A stretch of DNA of 64,000 nt from Eutypella sp. D-1 (taxonomy: Eukaryota > Ascomycota > Sordariomycetes > Xylariales > Diatrypaceae). The stretch spans positions 1,302,001-1,366,000 of the forward strand of contig JAJTTP010000004.1 in assembly GCA_023313575.1 (NCBI GenBank), given 5' to 3'. A program made the position numbers and the translations under genes. Of the stretch, positions 47,108-58,240 are shown in pieces; the first letter of the stretch is position 1; the number at the start of each line of letters is the position of its first letter. A model generated the notes under the pieces. That model made no database searches. It had not been told where the DNA came from and saw nothing but the letters and a program-made list of their open reading frames with translations.

Positions 47108-49147
47108 ATGGCCGACGCGTCGAGAAGCATCGAGTCCATCCTCGCAGCATTAGGTAAGTCCCCTTCCGGCTTGTTAACGTATATCCTATATCCAACTCTC
47201 TTTTATCATTCTATTCATTCTATATTCCATTCCGAACAGCTTCCTGGGAAGTACAAGTCTCTAATTGTGTAATCATGTAGCTGCCCAACGACCTCCCAAT
47301 TCCTCCACCCCAGGCCAAGGACAACCTCCTCACCCCGTCCCACCCTACCAGCCAAACGCGGCACCGAACGCCTATCCTCCGACCATGCCCCCTGCGTCGC
47401 AAGCCCAGCCCTACGCCGCCGCCGGTGGCTATCCGATCCCCCAACCTGGAGCTGGTGGCAACTTTGACCTGAGTGCTATTAAGCCGGTCAGCTCCGGTTC
47501 CGTCAGTATCGCCGATGCTGTTGCCCAGGCTAAGCAGTATGCTGCCGAGCAGGGTTTGACTTCCTATGAGCGAGCTCCTGGTGCTTACCCGTCTCATCAT
47601 GATTCTCGCGGTGGTGGTGATGGCAGCAGACATTATAGATCTCGTTCTCGTTCTCCAGCTGCGCGACGTGGTGATGCGTATCGTGACAACTTCAACCCCT
47701 ACAGAGATGAGCGGCGTGATGATCGTGGTAATCATGCTCGTGATTATGGTCGCGATCGTTCCATGTCGCCTGGTCCCGGCGGCCGGGGCCGATCCTCCGG
47801 AACCTATTCTCCTCGTGTCGGTTCTGGTCGTGACCGTGCTGGTGATGATGAAAACACTGAGACCATTCAGATTGAGTCCAGCCTTGTCGGTCTCATTATT
47901 GGCAGACAGGGCGAGAATCTCCGACGTGTTGAGTCGGAGACCGGTTGCAGAGTGCAGTTTGTCAGTCCCACCGATAACCAGGCGCCTTTTCGCCAGTGCA
48001 AGGTATCCGGTCCCCGTGTCAAGCGTGCCGAGGCCATTGCTGCCATCAATAGAATCATCGAAGACAGCGGTATGGGCGCCATCGCCCGCGCCGGCCTGGA
48101 CAAGACCCAGCAGGGCGGTCGTGGTAGCCATGGCCCGATTCCTGGTCCTCCCGGCGCTGGCCCTGGTGCTGGCCCCGGTGCTGGTGCTGGTGGTGCTGGT
48201 GCCAGCCCTGCTACGCTGCGTGAGGGCGAAGACTGTATGCAAATCATGGTTCCTGATCGTACTGTTGGTCTCATCATCGGCCGGGGTGGCGAGACAATTA
48301 GAGATCTGCAGGAGCGCAGCGGCTGCCACATCAACATTGTCGGTGAATCAAAGAGCGTGAATGGGCTCCGTCCTGTCAACCTAATTGGTCCCCGTGAAGC
48401 TGCTGCTCAGGCTAAGGAGTTGATTCTTGAGATCGTTGACAGTGACAGCCGTAATGTCAACGACAGCGGCCCCAAGGGCCGTCCACCTAAGAATGACCAT
48501 TTCCGCGATGCTCCCCATGGCGGTGGCAACGATAAGATAAATGACTCTATCTATGTACCTTCGGAGGCTGTGGGCATGATCATCGGAAAGGGTGGCGAGA
48601 CTATCCGGGAAATGCAGAATAGCACCGGCTGCAAGATCAATGTCTCACAGTCCTCTGGACCTGGTGAGGAGCAGCGTGAGATCGGCTTAGTAGGATCCCA
48701 TGATGCCATTGCCCGAGCCAAACAGGCTATCGAAGACAAGGTTGAAGCAGTGGTAAGTTACATATATATAAAGACGGTCCTCTTGGTCCAGGATAGTGAG
48801 CTGATATGGAGTAGCGCCAGAAGAACAGTGGCGGTGGCGGTGGTGGCGGTCGTATGAAGAACAATCGCCGTGACTACGACAATCCGAACTACACGCCGCA
48901 AGGATCGCACGGCCAGCCCGGCGCCGCAGATAGCCAACCTGCTGCTGCCCCTGGTGCTAATGGTGCCGACCCTTACGCCCCTTGTAAGTAATACACTGGA
49001 CTTGCAATTTTGTTGTTCTATGTTACATGTTACTGACAATTTCCTTCAGATGGTGGTTACCAGGCGTATGTGGCTTTATGGTATGCTGCTATGGCCCAAC
49101 AGCAAGGAGGCCAGCAACCGAACATGCCCAAGCCTCCCGGATCCTAA
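47108..49147 (+). CDS. Triple KH-domain RNA-binding protein (FUBP-like)
   Basis: Four exons: 47108-47153, 47281-48752, 48815-48983 and 49050-49147 (introns of 127, 62 and 66 bases, all GT-AG), giving 594 residues. The start MADASRSIESILAAL sits in a strong context (CACCATGG). The Pro/Ala-rich N-terminus is followed by an Arg/Ser/Asp-rich stretch (RSRSRSPAARRGD). Three KH domains follow at about 208-275, 332-400 and 437-505, each with an intact GxxG loop (GRQG, GRGG, GKGG). A poly-Gly/RGG-like linker follows in exon 3, then a C-terminal Tyr/Trp motif (YGGYQAYVALWYAAMAQQQ). The order matches far-upstream-element-binding proteins, which bind single-stranded DNA or RNA and affect splicing and transcript stability. 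Nuclear location is inferred. Confidence 0.93.
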
Positions 49148-51143
49148 TCCCTGTATGTGGCTTAGCTGCTATCAATGGATTATGTATAGACATTTTGCCC
49201 CTGGGAAGAAATACACCAAGGGAGTTGCCGTCATTCCATCGCAGCCTGCTTTTCTTCGTCTACTTTTTTTTTTCTTGCCTATTCTCTCTTCCTACTTATG
49301 TTTCCCGCCCTAATGGATGGTGCCCTCGACCAATGAGATACCCATAACCGGAATATATCAGCCCCTGGCAAATGATAGCACACGTCGTATACGACTAATT
49401 GCGGGCGTTCAGGCGTTCGGGGGGAAGTGCTGGGTTCTCCAAAAAGAAAAAAGTGAGATGGGATTGGAATGCTCGGCTCTGCTGGCTATATTTCTTCGGC
49501 TTCTTTTTCTTATATTTTTTGACGATCGACGTGGCATCTGACTGACGAGGTCTGATTCGTATCTGTGGTGGCTTGTCTATATCCATATCCTATATCGTTG
49601 GGGCCGTTGATGGGTTGAGTTGATGCCCCCGGATCGCGCCGCCACTTGGTCGGGGTTGGGGAGTCGGTGGCAAGCCCATGTATGGCATGGAGGAGGATTT
49701 TAGGAAAATAGAGAAATGGAGTGCCACAGTATGATGAATGACAGCAGCTCATCACCGTGCCGTGCCGTGCCGTTTTCAATGTAATGATGTATACCGACCG
49801 AGTCTAGGTTCTTTCTCCCGCCAGAGCTAGAGAGAAATTCAGAGGGGGGCTGACATTAGGTTGTCGCCTCTTTGCTATAATGCTATGCCCGGCTTCGTCT
49901 ATAGAGCAAGTGCAATTTCTCGTATACTGGTGATAATATTAATGACGGTGACACGATTTCCCCATGCTCCTACATCGCTCCGTACAGATCAAACTAATGC
50001 TCCATTCACTTTGATTTTTAACCCGTACATGCACACGCACACGCACACGCACACACCCCCGCGCGCCCGCGCGATCAAGGATCTCGTCTTCATTATCGCA
50101 TTTCATTGTGTATCGGGGGGTGTATGGGGAGTCTCTATGTACAACCGGGCCTAGTTTGCCGGCGGAGTGTGTTATTCGCAGACTTAGGTACTGTTCGTCT
50201 GCTCTAAAAGCCAGCCCAACCGTGCGTGACGTGACTTCGCTCCAATCCGTCCATCCCATACCTCCGCCCCCCCCCCCCCCCAACCGCATCCCCCCTTCGC
50301 GCCTCTGCTTGTGAAGATCGCAACGATGTCTCGCCGCCGACCATCTGTCCATCCATCCATCAATGCCAACCCCCGTCATCTCGTCTCGTCTCAACCTTAC
50401 TTAATAAGGCCGTCCACGCACTGCACCGCCCAAAAAGAAAAACAACAAAAAAAAAAAAAAAAACGCCGAATCATGCGCCTCTTTGCCTCCACCCGTCTCG
50501 CGTCCCCCGTAGATTGTCACCGGAGAGAAAGAAAAGAAGAAAAAACGAAGAAGAGAGGACCACGGCCGCCTTGCTTTGCAGAAACCAGAATGGTGGCGAA
50601 ACCCTTTTTTCAAAAAGATTCAAGAAAATGGGGGGGTCAGGAGGGGGGTGAAACCAAAAAAGTAGAAAATCGCTTTCGCGAAGGGGAGGAAGGGGGGCAG
50701 CGCCCCGGGGGGTACAGGAAGGTATTAGAGCGGAGGGGCAATGCGTCGGGGAAAAAAGAAGAAGTGAACCGCATGCATTAGAAGCACGCGCCGGTATCCC
50801 CGTGCCTGAAATATTCTCCATTTATCCCCCTTCCGCGGCGGTCGTGTTCGTATGTGTATGCATGTATGCTATGCTATGTTATGTATGTATGTATGCCAGG
50901 CGTCGTGCGTGAGCAAGTCACGGCGGTTATGTTTGAAAAAAAGTGCCAACAGGTTGGGCGGAGGCGGTAGAGGGGGAGACTGGTAGGCGGCCATGTTCGT
51001 GTACGAGTGATATTGTGTTTGAGCCGTGACGAATGCAGGGCCGGATCAGCCCGGCCACAAGTCGGTCGTACTTGATGGCCAGCCCGTATCCTCTCGTTAA
51101 TAAGGCATGTGCTAGGCAGGCACGCGGACGCAGGGTACCACGT
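49148..51143. other. 2-kb convergent spacer, KH gene and PCF11
   Basis: Holds both 3' UTRs. Homopolymers and microsatellites: CACACG repeats at 50031-50054, a 15-base poly-C at 50267-50281, a poly-A near 50447-50462 and ATGT repeats at 50877-50895. Open frames here are driven by these low-complexity runs and are not supported as genes. Confidence 0.5.
50031..50054. repeat. CACACG hexamer microsatellite
   Basis: About four GCACAC units followed by C-rich and GCGC-rich sequence, 3' of the KH gene. Confidence 0.9.
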
Positions 51144-54120
51144 TCACGTAGCCTCTATCTTCGGCTTGCCCCGCAGCGTCGTGAGTTCGTCCTGCTTTGA
51201 CGGAAAACCGGGTGTCAGTTTTTACAGAAGTTGAGAAAGCGTCAGAGAGCCAGAGAAAGGTTGAGGGGAGAGGATTTGACTAGGCAACGAAAATAAGAAT
51301 CAACATACCTCCGCTTTCCGCTTCCCCAAGACCGGCTCGGGCGTGCTCCGAGAATTCACGACAGTATACCGGTGCACCCCACCCGCACCGGCACCACCAA
51401 TGCCTAGGCCGACCCCGTCGAAGCCCTCGTCGTTGGTGGCCTCGCGGTGACAGCTGGCGTGGTAGACGCGGCCGGCGACACGGATGGCGTCGGGCCAGAC
51501 GAACTCCTGCGCGTCGTCGAGCCAGCGCGTTTCGAAGCGCTCCTGGCAGATCGGGCAGACGCTGTTGGCCAGCACCGGGTCGTCGGGCACGGGTATGTAC
51601 TGGAGCCTCGGCGCGTTCTTCTTACCACCCGCCGCCGAGTAGAACGACGATGTGGGGCCGCCGGCTCCCTCCGACCCAACTCCCGGGCCGTCCTCATCAT
51701 TTTCGCCCCCTTCCCGCGGCGGGTGGTCCTCGTCGATGGTTTCGCGGCTGTTGATCCAGTCCTGCGATATTCCACGTTAGCACGTTACGTGTTCGGTACA
51801 GGGTAGTGAGGAGTAGAATAGATAGGTTAAAAATAAATAGGTAAAGGCAAAGGGGGGCTTACCGTCTTGTCTACAAGCCAGCTGCGGTGCTGCGCGCCTT
51901 TCTCGGCCTCGGTGATGCGCCGGTTAACCTTGAAGTGCCAGTCCATGTGAGCGGTCTTCTTCTTCCTGCCCTCCTCGTCCGCCGTGAACCGCCGCCCGCA
52001 CTGGCTGCACTGGGGCCCTAGGGACTCAAAGAGGAACGGCAGGAGGTATGGCCGATACCTATTGCGCATTGTTTTGTTAGTGATCAACATTTCATCATCG
52101 TCATGGTCGTAGTTACACGTGCAGCGAAATAAACGTACCGTTTCAGAGACGATGTGTCAAACGTGATGTCGCTTGTGAGGGTCTCCATCGTCGGCGGCGG
52201 GGCGACGCCCCCGGCGCCTGACGGGTGGCCGGGAAGAGGTAGCGGGAATGGGAACGGGAATGGAAGTGAGGGCATAGCAGTCGAAACCGCAGCTGGAGCT
52301 GGAGCTGGGGCCGAGGCTGGAGCCGGGGCCGAGACCGGGGGCGGCGCTGCGTTGTTGGGTGTCTGCGTGGGTGGGAGGATGCCGGTCTTCCTCAGGGCGT
52401 TTAGTAGCGCCATGGGATCGGCCGGTAGGGGCGTAGAGGGCTTATGAGGCTCGGCCCTGCCGGGAGTTGGCGACCTGATGGCTGCGGTTACGGCCGCAGC
52501 CAAAGATGCAGGCGCAGTCGCGATAGCGGGCGGCGGCGGCTGAGGGGGCGTTGGCGTGGATACCTGGGGTGTCGCGGAATTCCGCGCCATCAGGGCGGCC
52601 AGAGAGCCGGACCCGAACAGGGAGTCGAGCGATATCTTCGGTGCCGCCGGCTGTGCCGCTGCCGCTGCCGGTGTCGGTACTGTTGCCGGCGCCAGGGCCA
52701 CGGCCGGTACAGGTGTAGGAGTGAGTGTGGGCGTGGGCGCGGCGGGCGGAGGGGGGGCTACTGCTACGGGATAGGGCTGGGGGATGGGGGTAGTAGAAGC
52801 TTGGGGGGGCGGAGGAGCCCTTATAGTCACGGCAAGATCGGCAATTTGATTCTTAACAAGCACTAACTGATCCGGCGGCAGGTTCTGCGTTTGAAGTATA
52901 GTTTGCAAATCCATCAGCGCCTTCAGCCTCGTCTGTACACTAGGGTCATGCGGGCTCTGCGCGATCTGAATCTGGGAGGCCGCGATCAGTCTCTGGATAT
53001 CACCATTCAGAGCCTCTATGCTAATCCCAGCCTGCGGTGCGCCCCAGCCGTAGGCCCCTCCGTGAGGCGGCGGCGGCTGGAAGGCAGTCGTCGCGAGGGG
53101 AGGTTGCGGTGTTGATCTCTGCGGTTGATTCTGGGGAGTTATGGTCAGCCAGGGTACCTTTCGTTGTCGTCGATGGGAGAGCCGGGGTCTAGATACTCAC
53201 GTGATAAGGTTGGTGTGCCGTCGCTGGGGGCTGAGTCGGGGCACCATATGGCTGGCCGTTCATGATCGGATTGGAGGGCGGGACAGGGTAAGGAGAACCA
53301 TTTGCCTGGTGAGGCCGTCCGTTCGGAGGCGTGTGAACGTCGCGATGGGGTGTCCCCTGGGGAGGTAGGCCGGGTCTCCCACGACCACGAAGCTGTTGCT
53401 GGTTCCTTGCCTGTTCTTGCTGTGCCTGTAGTGCGTTGGTCCTCGCCGTGATGAGGGCGTTCTCGATCGGGCGGACGACATCGGGGGGGAACACGGGCCG
53501 GGGATCCATGGAGCCCGCTATCGGCTGCTTCCACGTCTTGAGCATCTCGTCCATCTTCCGCCGCGTGGGGTTGTCCACCCGCGCGTAGGTGTCCATGAAG
53601 ATCTGGAAGAGCTTGCGGCCGAAAAATAGCGTATACGGGGTGCCGACGTTCTTGACGATGGAATCGATGACATAGATGCCGGGCAACTTCTTCTGCGGCG
53701 CAGTCTAGAGACGATTAGTTAGTGGCGGCGTTCGCTCGTGATATTTAGGATCTATACTGAGAGATATGATAATGATAACGATGATGATGACGATGACGAT
53801 GACGGTGATAATGATGATATGGTATGACACGACAACGCCACTACACGACACCACCGGCAGAGGCCCTCGTTTAAATCCTTATCGTCATCGCCGTCGCTCT
53901 ATCTATGAATTCATAACTACTAAAGGAAAATGTTACCTACCCGTTTAATGTGTTCCATGATGGCCCCAGAGATGGCCAGCGCATGCTCGGTGTTCTCCCT
54001 CGCGATCAAAGTCAAATTTTGGATTTCATACTTGCTATTAGTAGTTATGTCCTCCATGGCATCGCGGAAGTCCGCGGCCAAATTTGCGGCCACATCCTCG
54101 GATTCAGTGTAGGACGACAT
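51144..54120 (-). CDS. PCF11: PCF11, mRNA cleavage/polyadenylation factor
   Basis: Six exons: 54120-53941, 53704-53201, 53130-52139, 52058-51863, 51761-51309 and 51191-51144, giving 790 residues, all frames consistent. PCF11 is a CF IA subunit that binds the phosphorylated CTD of RNA polymerase II and couples 3'-end cleavage to termination. Residues 1 to about 140 are the CTD-interacting domain (SSYTESEDVAANLAADFRDA, with LPGIYVIDSIVKNVGTPY). A Gln/Pro-rich linker follows, then a long Ala/Pro-rich region (about 300-530). Near 576 a C2H2-type zinc finger (CSQCGRRF...HMDWHF) and near 688 a second (CPICQERF...YHASCH) flank the CLP1-binding segment (RSWLVDKTDWINSRE). The last exon has only 16 codons including the stop (ends KPKIEAT). 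No anomalies. Confidence 0.96.
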
Positions 54121-54136
54121 GATGGCCTAAGTTGAA

Positions 54137-54155
54137 GAGAGAGAGAGAGAGAGAG
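54137..54155. repeat. GA run in PCF11 leader
   Basis: A pure GA run 17-35 bases upstream of the PCF11 ATG; on the transcribed strand it is a CT tract of the kind common before fungal start codons. Confidence 0.85.
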
Positions 54156-56015
54156 TAGAGTGACCAGGTACCACAAGTGTTTTCCCTTTTTTTTCTTCTT
54201 GCTCTTCTTCCCTTTCCTCTGCTCTTTTTTTTCTTCCCCTTTTCCCCTTGCTGAGCTAGAGATGAAGAATAATTTGGTCTCCTTCTTCTTCTGGTGGTTT
54301 TCTCAAGGTTGCTAGCAAAAGAACAGCACCTATGATGGACGTATGGTATGGTACGAAGATGTACGAGAAAAATTGTAAATGGGCGGAGAGGAAGCTAGCG
54401 CTTTGTTGCGCACTTTTCCGCGCACTTTTTTTTTTCTGCCTTGGGCCTTTTGGACCCCCTTCTTTCTTCCTTCTTCCTTCTAAGAGACAATAAAATTGAT
54501 GGGCTCGTTTGCTCAGATCCCGGTCTACAGGATGGAGTAGTGTGGCTTGCCGCGATGAATTAGAGAGAGAAAGAGAGATCGATAGATAGTGAGAAAGAGA
54601 GAGATATAAGAGACGTCAGTCACGATAGCACATGCTCTCCTTCCGGCAAAAAGTATCTTCTTCTTCTTCTTGCTTCTTCACCAAGGAACAAAATATGAAG
54701 AAAATCCCGTCAACGATAGGAAGACAGGTTCCTTTAAAAAAAGAATTTGTCCTGGGCGACTGCTTGCCAAAAAACCTTCCCAAACACCGCGCGCGCGACC
54801 GTGTCCACCCAAGTAATAAGTTTTCTCTCTCTCGAGTACGCCGGCCGTGACACGCGCCTCGTTTCCCAGCTGCGTCAAACTGCAAACTGCTCAAGCTGCT
54901 CGGCTGCGCAGTTCAGTTCAGTTCATATTATTCTTTCTTTCTTTTTCTCGTCTTTTTTTTTGTTTGCGTTCTTTCTCTCTCTTTCTGTCTGTCTGTGCCT
55001 CTTCCTTTTTTTTTTCTCGCTTTATCACTTCTACCGCACACGAACGCCCTTGAAAGATCGGAAGTCCGACGACCTCTTTTTCTTTTTATATATCTTCTTC
55101 AAGCGCTCCGCGAAAAGAATTGAAGACGGCCGACGACGTCGCTATAATGGGGAGGAGAATTAGAAGAATCGAATTAACCAGAGGAGAAGGGCGCAAATCG
55201 CGGAAGGGAGGGTTAAGTAGGTTGTTGATTCAGGAGATTTTGGGGGAGTTGCAAAAACCCCGAGGTTGATGATGGGTGGAAGGAAGAATTGGAGGATGGA
55301 TGCAGCTGCACAGCTGTACTTTAGTACGAAGTAGCTCGCTTCCGGTTGACTGGAAGGTACCAATGTACAAATTTTAATGCCATTATGTAAGCGTAAGGAT
55401 GTACCTTGATATTATGGGTCCTAGTTGATGTACCTGTCGGATGGTACCTTCCCGTATGACAAGATATCACGTGATCCCAGTCATCCTATATCTCCCCTGA
55501 AGGTCATGGGATCTTGATACCTACTCGTATAGAGTCACCCCTGCAATGCATTATACATTATACGCAGATGAAGAATACGGTTGCGCAGAACCCTTAAACG
55601 AAATTCAATTCAATCGACAAAGCAGGTTGTACATTCACACCTCCCCGGAATTTCAAACACATGGAACCGAGTAGACGAAAGTGTCGAGGCAAGTTGCCTA
55701 AGAATGCCAACCAGCCAGCCAGCCATAATGTGTCTTGTTTTCCGGGGATGCCCTAAAAAGGTCTCTGGAATCCTACGTAGCGTGCTCCTGTAGAAGAGAA
55801 GAAGAAAAATAAGAAAAGAGAAGAGATGCGATGATGGCGGTAATGATGCGAATGTGATGTGATGTGATATGGCATGATGACATGATACATGATGATATAA
55901 AGTAGGCTTCGTGGCCTCCTCGTCTCTCCCCTCTTCCCTCTCCCTATCCCCTTTGTCCCCATTCCCCTTCCAGAGTTGTTAATTCAAGCCAATACCAATA
56001 CCAATACCCATGCTA

Positions 56016-56039
56016 TCTCATCTCATCTCATCTCATCTC
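56016..56039. repeat. TCTCA pentamer microsatellite
   Basis: Four to five tandem TCTCA/ATCTC units, next to a CCAATA hexamer repeat at 55989-56009, in the RUD3 3' flank. Confidence 0.9.
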
Positions 56040-56299
56040 CTCTTTTCTCTCTCCGTAACCCGCCAAGCCCCATATCTTCCCGCCCCCCGATGGGCGATAA
56101 TTAATTCTCTCGTTGATTTTTTCCACTGGTGATAATATATCTATCGTACATAAGACCCTCAGACATGGGGAGGGAGGCTTCTAAAAAGAAAATGGTTACG
56201 GGATGGCATGTAGACAGACAGGCAGACAGGCCGGTACGTAGAGAAAGGCAGCGGTCTACCGTCCACCATTACAAATTTCTCTCCATCGCAACGCCTGAT

Positions 56300-58240
56300 T
56301 CAGCTCCTGCCGTCCGGCCTCCCGCTGGCGATGCCGAGACCCGTGCCGCCCGTGGCCGTAGAGCTGGCACTGCCCTTCCTGCTATTCGAATTGCTGGCGT
56401 TCCCGCCGCCGGCCGCCTCCTCGGCGACGCTGCGCTCGAGGAAGCCGGCCCAGAGGTCGGCGAGGGACTCCCGGCTGTGGGAGGCGGAGGTCGGGGTGAC
56501 GGCGGAGTCGGTGGTGAAGAACTCGGTGTTGAGGGACGGCGTGCTGGGCGTGCGGTGGAAGGGCGACATGGGCAGTCGCAGGCTGCTGCTGCTGCCGCCG
56601 CCGTGGTGGGAGGCAGAGGCGCCCGGGCGCGCTAGCCCGGCCTGCTCCCGCTGCTCGTCCGTCCACCCCAGCAGGCCCGCGATGATCTGCAGGATCTGGA
56701 ACTTCTTCGGGTCCGAGCGGTCCAGCGAGAGGAACTGGAGGAAGTGATTCGTCACGATTTGTCTGTTACACGACTGTTGTTAGCAGGCTGATCCATAGAA
56801 AGCCAATGTACATAGACGAAAAGAAAGAGGCAAAAAGAAACTGACCTATCTATGCTGTCCTCAGGTTTGGTCTTCTTGAGGTACCGCAGGGCCTTGGTAA
56901 GGTGGTCGTTGAGGACGATGGCCTCGTGTCGCAGCTTGCCGATGAGCAGGTTCTTCTCCTTGACCTCCTTCTCGAAAGGGGCGGTGCGCTCGAGCTCACG
57001 CTGGAGGGACTCGCGGGCGGACTCGGCGGCCTGGGCCCTCGCGTCGGCGTCGGCGACGAGGCCCTTGAGCGCCTGCAGCTGCTCCTCGGACGTCTCGACC
57101 ATCTCGCGCAGCTCGCGCCGGCGCGCCTCCTGGATCTCCTGGAGAGCGCGCTGCAGGCCGTCGACGGTCTGCGCCTGCTCGTCCCGCTCCGCGGCCGCCC
57201 GCTCGTGGCTCTCCCGCAGCGTCGCGAGCTGCTCCTCGAGGGCCGCCGCCTTCTCGGCCAGGCTCTCGCGGATCGACCGCTCCTCCATGGCCAGGACCTC
57301 CCAGTCGCCCATGGCGTCCTTGGCGGCCTCGGCCTCCTCCCGGAGATGCTGTATCTGCCGGGTCATGTCCTCCTTCTCCTTCAGGGAGTTGTGCTGCGAC
57401 AGGTTATTCCGGCTCCGCAGGCTCGAGAGCTCTCTCGTGGCATCCTGCAGCTCGGCCCTGAGGCTCTCGACCTCGCTCTCATAATTCTGTGCATTCTTCT
57501 GCAGCTCCTCGTTCTGGGCCTCGAGCTCTTCGACGCGCTCTTTCGCCTCTTCCACCTCCTCCTTGCCCCTGGCCAGTCTGTTGCCCACGTTCTCCTTAAT
57601 CTTCTCCACCCGCTCGACCAGGGACTCGTACTGTTCCTGGGCCTGTTCCTTGGCTGCTTCACTCTCTTCCAGCTCGGATTTGAGCTTTTCCGTCTCTTGG
57701 GAGTGGGTTTCTTGTATGCTTTCTAGTTGCTTCCGCATCTGTTCCACCTCTGCCCGCAGGGCCTCTCGTTCTTTTGACATGGCTTCTAGCCTGGCGCTCG
57801 TATCTGCAGCGGCGGATGCATCTGGTGCGCCTGATGCGTCCGGTGCGTCCGGTGCCTCTGACGGGGCTTCTAGGCCGTCGGAGATGGCTGACCTCGTCGT
57901 CTGTTCGTGGGGGTGACCATTGATGACGGGAGTCGGTGGCGCTGCGTGACCATTTGCGGCCTTCTCGGGCGCATCCTGAGAAATTAAAGTCAGACATGGG
58001 GATGTTCATTCATCAAAACGGGGCTGGTCCACTTAGAAATACCACTACTGGAGAGTCCGGAACGTCGGACTGATTGCCGTCGTCCTCCTCCTCCTTGTTG
58101 GCCCCATCCTGCTGGACGTCTACGGACTTCGCATCTTCTTCGGCAGCGGCGGCGGCCTTCTTCGCAGCGGCGCTCTTCTTCTTTTTGTTGTTCTTCTTCT
58201 TGGAGGCGGGATTGGTCTGCTGGGCGGGCTCGGGGCTCAT
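56300..58240 (-). CDS. RUD3: RUD3/GMAP-210-like golgin with GRAB domain
   Basis: Three exons: 58240-58043, 57975-56846 and 56774-56300, giving 600 residues. The N-terminus is Lys/Ala-rich (SKKKNNKKKKSAAAKKAA) then acidic. A continuous coiled coil runs from about 125 to 410. The GRAB (GRIP-related Arf-binding) domain follows at about 411-500: NLLIGKLRHEAIVLNDHLTK, then FLQFLSLDRSDPKKFQILQ and GLLGWTDEQREQAGL. This domain recruits RUD3 to cis-Golgi membranes through Arf1, where the coil tethers vesicles. The C-terminus is Ser/Gly-rich. Oddity: the expected exon 3 acceptor (CAG ending at 56764) gives the wrong frame. The upstream AG ending at 56775 restores it and yields SIDSRVTDKIVTNHF, a small insertion in an otherwise conserved helix. 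Either a shifted acceptor or a one-base error in the A-run at 56758-56761 explains this. Confidence 0.88.

Larger units (their letters stand above)
54121..56299. other. 2.2-kb spacer upstream of PCF11
   Basis: The PCF11 promoter and leader are at the left, with a GA run at 54137-54155 and C/T-rich and T-rich tracts to about 55030. The right part holds the RUD3 3' UTR, with CCAATA repeats at 55989-56009 and a pure TCTCA pentamer run at 56016-56039. No gene supported. Confidence 0.5.

Noticed and set aside
50311..50781. 156-codon plus-strand frame after the KH gene
   Set aside because: Lys/Arg-rich low complexity driven by poly-A and purine tracts in a convergent 3' spacer.
54747..55163. 138-codon plus-strand frame rich in Phe and Ser
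   Set aside because: Produced by T/C-rich leader sequence upstream of PCF11; no conserved sequence.
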